A stretch of 16,153 bases of DNA. Source: Candidatus Aenigmatarchaeota archaeon (lineage in GTDB: Archaea; Aenigmatarchaeota; Aenigmatarchaeia; PWEA01; JAGHBM01). Shown piece by piece: positions 12,236-16,153 of this stretch. The position numbers and the translations under genes are program-made. The stretch covers positions 1 to 16,153 of the forward strand of contig JAGHBM010000028.1 in assembly GCA_021160955.1 (NCBI GenBank). The letters run 5' to 3'. Position 1 is the first letter of the stretch, and the number at the start of each line of letters is the position of its first letter. The notes under the pieces were generated by a model. It did no database searches. It worked only from the letters and a program-made list of their open reading frames with translations, and had not been told where the DNA came from.

Positions 12236-13546
12236 CTACACGTGAGTAACGTGAAACTTTTTATGCTCGAAAAAATCGGAGATTTCGTAAACAACGAGTC
12301 CCAACAGAATTATTCCAATTCCAGATAATATTATTTTTGCCGAAAAATTGGCCATCAAGAACAACGAAAATGCTATTCCAAGCGATGGGATTATTGGAAA
12401 TCTTCCTATGTTCAATGGTACCTTGAACGGTCTCGGGAGATATGGTTTGGAATACCTAAGGTAGATAAGTGATGCGTTGACTGATATGAAAACTGCCAAT
12501 ATAGTGAAGTTAGATACTTCCGCTACGCTTCTTATGTTCCCAGTCATTATGAGCCCCAATATTATTATCATGCTCGCTATTCCAGATATCCACGGAGTCT
12601 TCCTCTTTCCAACCTTGGAAAAGAATCTGGGTAATGCACCTTCCCTTGCCATTCCATATAGCATCCTGGATATCGTGATCAAGAGTATGAGTACGGTGTT
12701 CCCCGTAGAAAAGAGTGCTATGGTGCCGAGCAGTGAAGATGATCCGGGGAGGGCGGTTTCCGCTACGTCTGCGAGTGGTGCGCCCGACTGACCAAGGGTT
12801 TTCCAATCCAATATACTTATCGCCGATATCGCAACGAGGATGTAAAGTATGGTCGTGACCACAACGGATATTACAATCGCCCTCGGTAAGGTTTTTTCGG
12901 GTTTTTTGACCTCTTCGGCTATGTTCGCTATGTCTTCAAATCCTACGTACGCGAAAAATATCAGTGCCGCTGCAACGAATATGCTTCCTATCCCTTCACC
13001 GGGAGGGAGTTCGAGGTAGTTCACGTTCCCAAAGTGTCCTATTCCAAGGGCTATTATGAATATCAATCCAAAGGCCTCAAGGGCGGTGAATATTATATTG
13101 AGTTTAGATGATTGCTCTATCCCATACAGGTTAACTGCGGTCATCACAATAACCAGAATACTTGCTCCAATTATGGCAGGTATCTTGACTATAGGACTCA
13201 GTAACGCCGATAAGTATCCTCCGAATCCGAGTGCCACCGCGGCTGCACCGAAGACTATCGTGAATAGGAACAACCATCCTACTAGAAATGATAGCCATCT
13301 TCGGCCGAACGTCTTTTGCACGTAAACGTACTCCGCACCGGCCTTTGGAAACATGGCAGAGAGTTCACAATAGCTCAGCGCTGTCAAGGTGGCAATGAAA
13401 GCCGCAAATATGAAGGAGATCCATACCGCGTTTCCCGATATGCCAGCTGCCTTACCTATCAAAGCATAGATTCCCGCACCGAGTATGAGTCCTATACCGT
13501 AAAAGCTGGTTTCAAGTAATCCCAATGCCCTCTTCAGCTCTGGCAT
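12236..13546 (-). CDS. APC-family amino-acid permease
   Basis: The 436-aa product is an integral membrane protein with about 12 hydrophobic segments and imports amino acids or related compounds, probably coupled to protons. The first helix has the broken-helix motif GLILGAGIYALIG (about 17-29), which binds the substrate backbone in the APC superfamily. The sixth segment has FFAYVGFEDIANIAEEVKKP, the typical APC motif followed by the positively charged loop. It resembles ApcT-like archaeal transporters, but substrate choice cannot be read. It starts at ATG 13546 with TTTATATATT (13577-13568) about 22-31 bp upstream and no Shine-Dalgarno site, so it is probably leaderless. It is divergent from asnS. 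Confidence 0.93.
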   Translation of the reverse strand: MPELKRALGLLETSFYGIGLILGAGIYALIGKAAGISGNAVWISFIFAAFIATLTALSYCELSAMFPKAGAEYVYVQKTFGRRWLSFLVGWLFLFTIVFGAAAVALGFGGYLSALLSPIVKIPAIIGASILVIVMTAVNLYGIEQSSKLNIIFTALEAFGLIFIIALGIGHFGNVNYLELPPGEGIGSIFVAAALIFFAYVGFEDIANIAEEVKKPEKTLPRAIVISVVVTTILYILVAISAISILDWKTLGQSGAPLADVAETALPGSSSLLGTIALFSTGNTVLILLITISRMLYGMAREGALPRFFSKVGKRKTPWISGIASMIIILGLIMTGNIRSVAEVSNFTILAVFISVNASLIYLRYSKPYLPRPFKVPLNIGRFPIIPSLGIAFSLFLMANFSAKIILSGIGIILLGLVVYEISDFFEHKKFHVTHV

Positions 13547-13594
13547 AATTTTTTATTAACTCTGTTGAATATATAAAAGGACAAGGTGAATTTT
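13547..13594. promoter_or_regulatory. Divergent promoter region of the permease and asnS
   Basis: AATATATAAA (13568-13577) serves as the TATA box of the permease on the minus strand. The T/A-rich stretch 13550-13558 is a possible TATA box for asnS. GGTGA (13585-13589) is the asnS Shine-Dalgarno site, 5 bp before GTG 13595. Confidence 0.5.
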
Positions 13595-14872
13595 GTGAAG
13601 ATAAAGGATGTTTTTGGAAAGGATGGAGAAGTCGTCGAACTGAAAGGTTGGGTCTATAGGCACAGAACCTCAAAAGAGGTAGTGTTCGTTGTTTTGAGGG
13701 ACTCTTCCGGGATTATTCAATGTACCTTCAAGAAGGGTGTCGTTCCGGATGAGATTTTTGAAAGGGCAGAAGACCTGTCTGTGGAGTCGTCAGTGATCGT
13801 GAAAGGAAGAGTTAAGAAAGATGAAAGGGCTCCTGGTGGATATGAAATAGTCGGAGAAGGTCTTGAAGTTGTTCACAAGGCCGAAAGATTTCCCATAGTT
13901 AGGGATAAGAGCAAAGAATTCTTGAGAGACGTCCGTCACCTATGGTTGAGATCAAGGGAAATGACCTCTGTGTTGAAGATAAGATCGACGGTGTTTGGGG
14001 CAATTCACGAATTTTTCAGGTCCCGTGGATTTTACGAGGTACAAGCACCGATATTCACCACCGCTGGATCGGAAGGAGGTTCCACATTGTTTGAGGTCGA
14101 TTATTTTGGAAAAAAAGTTTATCTCACTCAAAGCTGGCAACTTTATGCCGAGGCCATGATATTTTCCCTGGAAAAGATATACACCGTTGCACCAAGTTTC
14201 AGGGCCGAGAAGTCAAAAACTTCCCGACATCTCACGGAGTTTTGGCACGCCGAGATGGAGGCTGCCTGGATGGACTTTGATGAGCTTGCAAAGACAGCTG
14301 AAGGTTTAATAAAACACATATGTGATAGGGTTCTTGAGGAAAATATGGATGACTTAAAAGTTCTCAATGTCGATCCTGAAAGGCTGAAGTTGGAATTACC
14401 GTTCAGAAGAATAACTTATGAAGAGGTTTTGAGAATATTGAAGGAAAACGGTATGGAAGTACCACGCGGAAAGGACCTCGGTGCAAAGGAGGAAACGAAC
14501 ATAGCAAAGATATTGGGAGGGAAGCCAATATTAATAACCCACTATCCAAAGGAGATAATGGCATTCTACAAGAAGAGAGATCCAAACAACCCAAAGTACG
14601 CCTTGAACTTCAACCTCATAGTTCCCGATGTTGGTGAAGTCTTGGATGCATCTGAGAGGGAACCTGACATTAACGAAATAATAAAATCTCTCAAGGCGGA
14701 TGGTGCTGATCCAAAAGACTACGACTTTTATCTCGACACAAGAAGATATGGATCGGTTCCTCACTCAGGATTCGGCATGGGAATAGACAGGGTTGTTCAA
14801 TGGATTTGTGGCCTCGATTCAATCCAGGAGGCAATTCCTTTCCCAAGAACCATAAAGAGAGTCGAACCTTAA
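13595..14872 (+). CDS. asnS: Asparaginyl-tRNA synthetase (archaeal type)
   Basis: AsnRS charges tRNA-Asn directly with asparagine. The 425-aa product has an OB-fold anticodon-binding domain (about 1-105) with GWVYRHRTSKEVVF, then a class II core. AsnRS-specific landmarks are LTQSWQLYAEAM, SFRAEKSKTSRHLTEFWHAE (motif 2 area), NFNLIVPDVGEVLDASERE and GFGMGIDRVVQW (motif 3), with the ending PFPRTIKRVEP. It is a clear paralogue of the AspRS at 1834. GTG 13595 is chosen over GTG 13586 because GGTGA lies 5 bp before it, while 13586 falls inside that site. The stop overlaps the end of the convergent gene. Confidence 0.95.
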   Translation: MKIKDVFGKDGEVVELKGWVYRHRTSKEVVFVVLRDSSGIIQCTFKKGVVPDEIFERAEDLSVESSVIVKGRVKKDERAPGGYEIVGEGLEVVHKAERFPIVRDKSKEFLRDVRHLWLRSREMTSVLKIRSTVFGAIHEFFRSRGFYEVQAPIFTTAGSEGGSTLFEVDYFGKKVYLTQSWQLYAEAMIFSLEKIYTVAPSFRAEKSKTSRHLTEFWHAEMEAAWMDFDELAKTAEGLIKHICDRVLEENMDDLKVLNVDPERLKLELPFRRITYEEVLRILKENGMEVPRGKDLGAKEETNIAKILGGKPILITHYPKEIMAFYKKRDPNNPKYALNFNLIVPDVGEVLDASEREPDINEIIKSLKADGADPKDYDFYLDTRRYGSVPHSGFGMGIDRVVQWICGLDSIQEAIPFPRTIKRVEP

Positions 14873-15117
14873 ATTTGAGAGTAATCCATTTTCTTTTTAT
14901 TTAACCCTTCCATTATCAACTTCTTTATTTTTGGTTCAGGTAAATTGTCTTTACTCGGTTTTCCAAAGAAAAATAAGTCAATTTCTTCAGATTCTATCCG
15001 TATGAGATAGTGATCTCCCACATCATCTATCAATTCATATTCTATCGGATATTTTTTGAGTTCTTCTTCTACAACGTCAAACGGATACTTATTTGGTAAT
15101 GTTATCAAAATTTTCAT
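14869..15117 (-). CDS. Small orphan protein, 82 aa
   Basis: I do not recognise the family. The product begins MKILITLPNKYPFDVVEEEL and is acidic-basic mixed, with alternating strand and helix segments. IRIESEEIDLFFFGKP in the middle suggests a beta strand followed by a loop. It has no signal peptide or membrane helix. ATG 15117 is preferred over TTG 15123. An AT-rich box, roughly 15138-15150, lies about 25-30 bp upstream, so it may be leaderless. It is convergent with asnS, and the stop codons overlap. Confidence 0.7.
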   Translation of the reverse strand: MKILITLPNKYPFDVVEEELKKYPIEYELIDDVGDHYLIRIESEEIDLFFFGKPSKDNLPEPKIKKLIMEGLNKKKMDYSQI

Positions 15118-15166
15118 ATACAATTATCTAATTTGTAGAGCTACCATAAATTTTTTTACCTTTCAT

Positions 15167-15766
15167 CTATGGGATTCCAAAGAAATTCTTTATCCCCCTC
15201 AAAATCATCTCCATCCCTATGCTCGCTATGAACAAACCTGTTATCCTTATCAACGCTCCACTTACGTTGAACCTGTTGAGTGTATCTGTTATGCTCTTTG
15301 AGAAGTACATTATCGAGAAGTTTATCACCAGAGCCGTAAAGAGCGCGGCAGATACAAACCACGGTCCGTAAACACTTGACTCCACGATGGATGCGGTCAT
15401 CGTTGCCGGACCTGCTATGATGGGTGATGCTATGGGAACTATTGCCATATCCGCCAGTTTTTGGTCTGTATCGACTTCAAAGAAAACACCTTTTTTAAGT
15501 GCAGTGTATCCGACACTCACCAACACCAAACCTCCAGCAACTTGAAGCGATTCGACGCTTATGTGAAACACATCTTGGAGTATGAACGTTCCCGCAAAAC
15601 AAAAGGAGATCAATATGATCAAAGCCACGAAACTTGACTTGATCATCACCTTTCTCATGTCATTTTTTCCCGTGTTTTTTGAGAGTATGTGAAGGATGAA
15701 TATCTTGCTCACTGGATTGACCAAAACCAAGAAGAAGAGTACTTCAGTTAAAAATTTCTCAATCAT
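15167..15766 (-). CDS. MarC-family (UPF0056) integral membrane protein
   Basis: The product has about six membrane segments and the family motifs: LVNPVSKIFIL in the first helix, IVPIASPIIAGPATMT in the middle, and GLFIASIGMEMILRGIKNF at the end. The function of MarC proteins is unsettled; the early link to multiple antibiotic resistance was not upheld, and a transport role is assumed. Length (199-202 aa) is normal. The start is ATG 15766 or ATG 15775. Either overlaps the end of the preceding gene by 8 or 17 bp, so the two are translationally coupled. Confidence 0.88.
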   Translation of the reverse strand: MIEKFLTEVLFFLVLVNPVSKIFILHILSKNTGKNDMRKVMIKSSFVALIILISFCFAGTFILQDVFHISVESLQVAGGLVLVSVGYTALKKGVFFEVDTDQKLADMAIVPIASPIIAGPATMTASIVESSVYGPWFVSAALFTALVINFSIMYFSKSITDTLNRFNVSGALIRITGLFIASIGMEMILRGIKNFFGIP

Positions 15767-16007
15767 GTGAATCATCTGTTCTCAACGTCAAACATAATGA
15801 GTGGTACGAAAGTTTTTTAAGTGGTTTCCACCAAGGTGGCTCTCTTGATCTTTCAAGATATTTTCTTAATTCCTCAATCTCTTCCTCGCTAATACTTCCT
15901 TCCATTTCTTTTTTTATGATGTAGTTCTCTACCAATACGAACTTTCCTTCATCGATGTAGTTTTTCATTTCTTCAATGGAAAATTCTCTTTTAACTCTCT
16001 TGAACAT
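15759..16007 (-). CDS. Small charged protein coupled to the MarC gene, 82 aa
   Basis: I do not recognise the family. The product starts MFKRVKREFSIEEMKNYI, with short charged helices up to about residue 54 (EEEIEELRKYLERSRE), then a Trp-rich turn PPWWKPLKKL and a polar tail. It has no membrane segment or signal peptide. The TATA-like GCTTTTTATA (16040-16031) lies 24-33 bp before the ATG. Its 3' end overlaps the start of the MarC gene, so both come from one transcript. It could be a cytoplasmic partner of that membrane protein, which is inference from position only. Confidence 0.65.
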   Translation of the reverse strand: MFKRVKREFSIEEMKNYIDEGKFVLVENYIIKKEMEGSISEEEIEELRKYLERSREPPWWKPLKKLSYHSLCLTLRTDDSHD

Positions 16008-16059
16008 ACTTACTCTCTGGAATACACTGATATAAAAAGCTTAAATAGTTTTGTATGTG

Positions 16060-16111
16060 TTATATTTAAAAAGTAGTGAATTTTTTGTTCACAATTTTGT
16101 TCAAAGGTGAT
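16060..16111 (+). promoter_or_regulatory. Promoter and Shine-Dalgarno site of the right-edge gene
   Basis: TTATATTTAAAAAG (16060-16073) is a TATA-like box. GGTGAT (16106-16111) lies 4 bp before ATG 16116. The region is divergent with the small charged protein at 15759-16007. Confidence 0.55.
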
Positions 16112-16115
16112 TAGC

Positions 16116-16153
16116 ATGAAGAAGATAGCTCACATATCCGACATACACATAGG
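16116..16153 (+). CDS. Start of a metallophosphoesterase, Mre11/SbcD-like (partial)
   Basis: Only 12 full codons are visible: MKKIAHISDIHI, followed by the first bases of a Gly codon. HISDIHxG is the first metal-binding motif (DxH) of calcineurin-like phosphoesterases and is the usual opening of Mre11/SbcD DNA-repair nucleases. A good Shine-Dalgarno site and TATA box precede it. The product differs from the two full phosphoesterases in this window, which begin MRILAMGDFHG. The window ends here, so Mre11 identity is likely but not shown. Confidence 0.6.
   Translation, partial: MKKIAHISDIHI

Noticed and set aside
1..16153. tRNA, rRNA, CRISPR arrays, intact insertion sequences, prophage genes
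   Set aside because: I looked for cloverleaf-like segments, regular spaced repeats and transposase or integrase motifs and found none I could support.

Overview
This AT-rich window carries chromosomal DNA of an archaeon. The evidence is an archaeal histone, aIF5A with deoxyhypusine synthase, a geranylgeranyl reductase-type flavoprotein, archaeal-type AspRS and AsnRS, TATA boxes about 25-35 bp before many start codons (leaderless genes), Shine-Dalgarno sites of the GGTGATC type before others, and oligo-T tracts as likely terminators. FtsZ plus histone suggests a euryarchaeal or related lineage; I cannot name a genus.

Layout. 1-302: no convincing gene, but a long-range 12-bp inverted repeat. 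312-3120: RNase HII with a C-terminal PCNA-binding motif, a convergent secreted and membrane-anchored protein, a small membrane protein, and AspRS. 3239-3615: a two-cluster ferredoxin and a 34-codon micro-gene with a dyad-rich promoter. 3662-8169: two partly duplicated metallophosphoesterase genes bracket a geranylgeranyl reductase-family gene, a histone, aIF5A and an agmatinase-family gene. 8199-10355: a DUF34/NIF3 protein, an orphan gene on the minus strand, and deoxyhypusine synthase. 10356-10576: decayed or empty sequence. 10577-12235 (minus strand): FtsZ, a GC-rich hairpin and a 37-aa single-helix membrane peptide downstream of it, and an elaborate upstream region with six TGCCCAA heptamers, a hairpin and a palindrome. 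12236-14872: an APC-type amino-acid permease divergent from AsnRS. 14869-16153: two orphan genes, a MarC-family membrane protein, and the first codons of an Mre11/SbcD-like metallophosphoesterase cut by the window edge.

Genes that work together. Agmatinase (polyamine supply), aIF5A (the protein modified) and deoxyhypusine synthase (the first modifying enzyme) place much of the hypusine pathway within about 4.5 kb. AspRS and AsnRS are both present, so Asn-tRNA can be made directly.

The parts that ordinary annotation would miss are the TTGGGCATT array upstream of ftsZ, the hairpin and micro-gene behind ftsZ, and the mosaic phosphoesterase pair whose ends are nearly identical while their centres have diverged. 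Identity figures are hand counts from the sequence; family names come from recognised motifs, with no database search.
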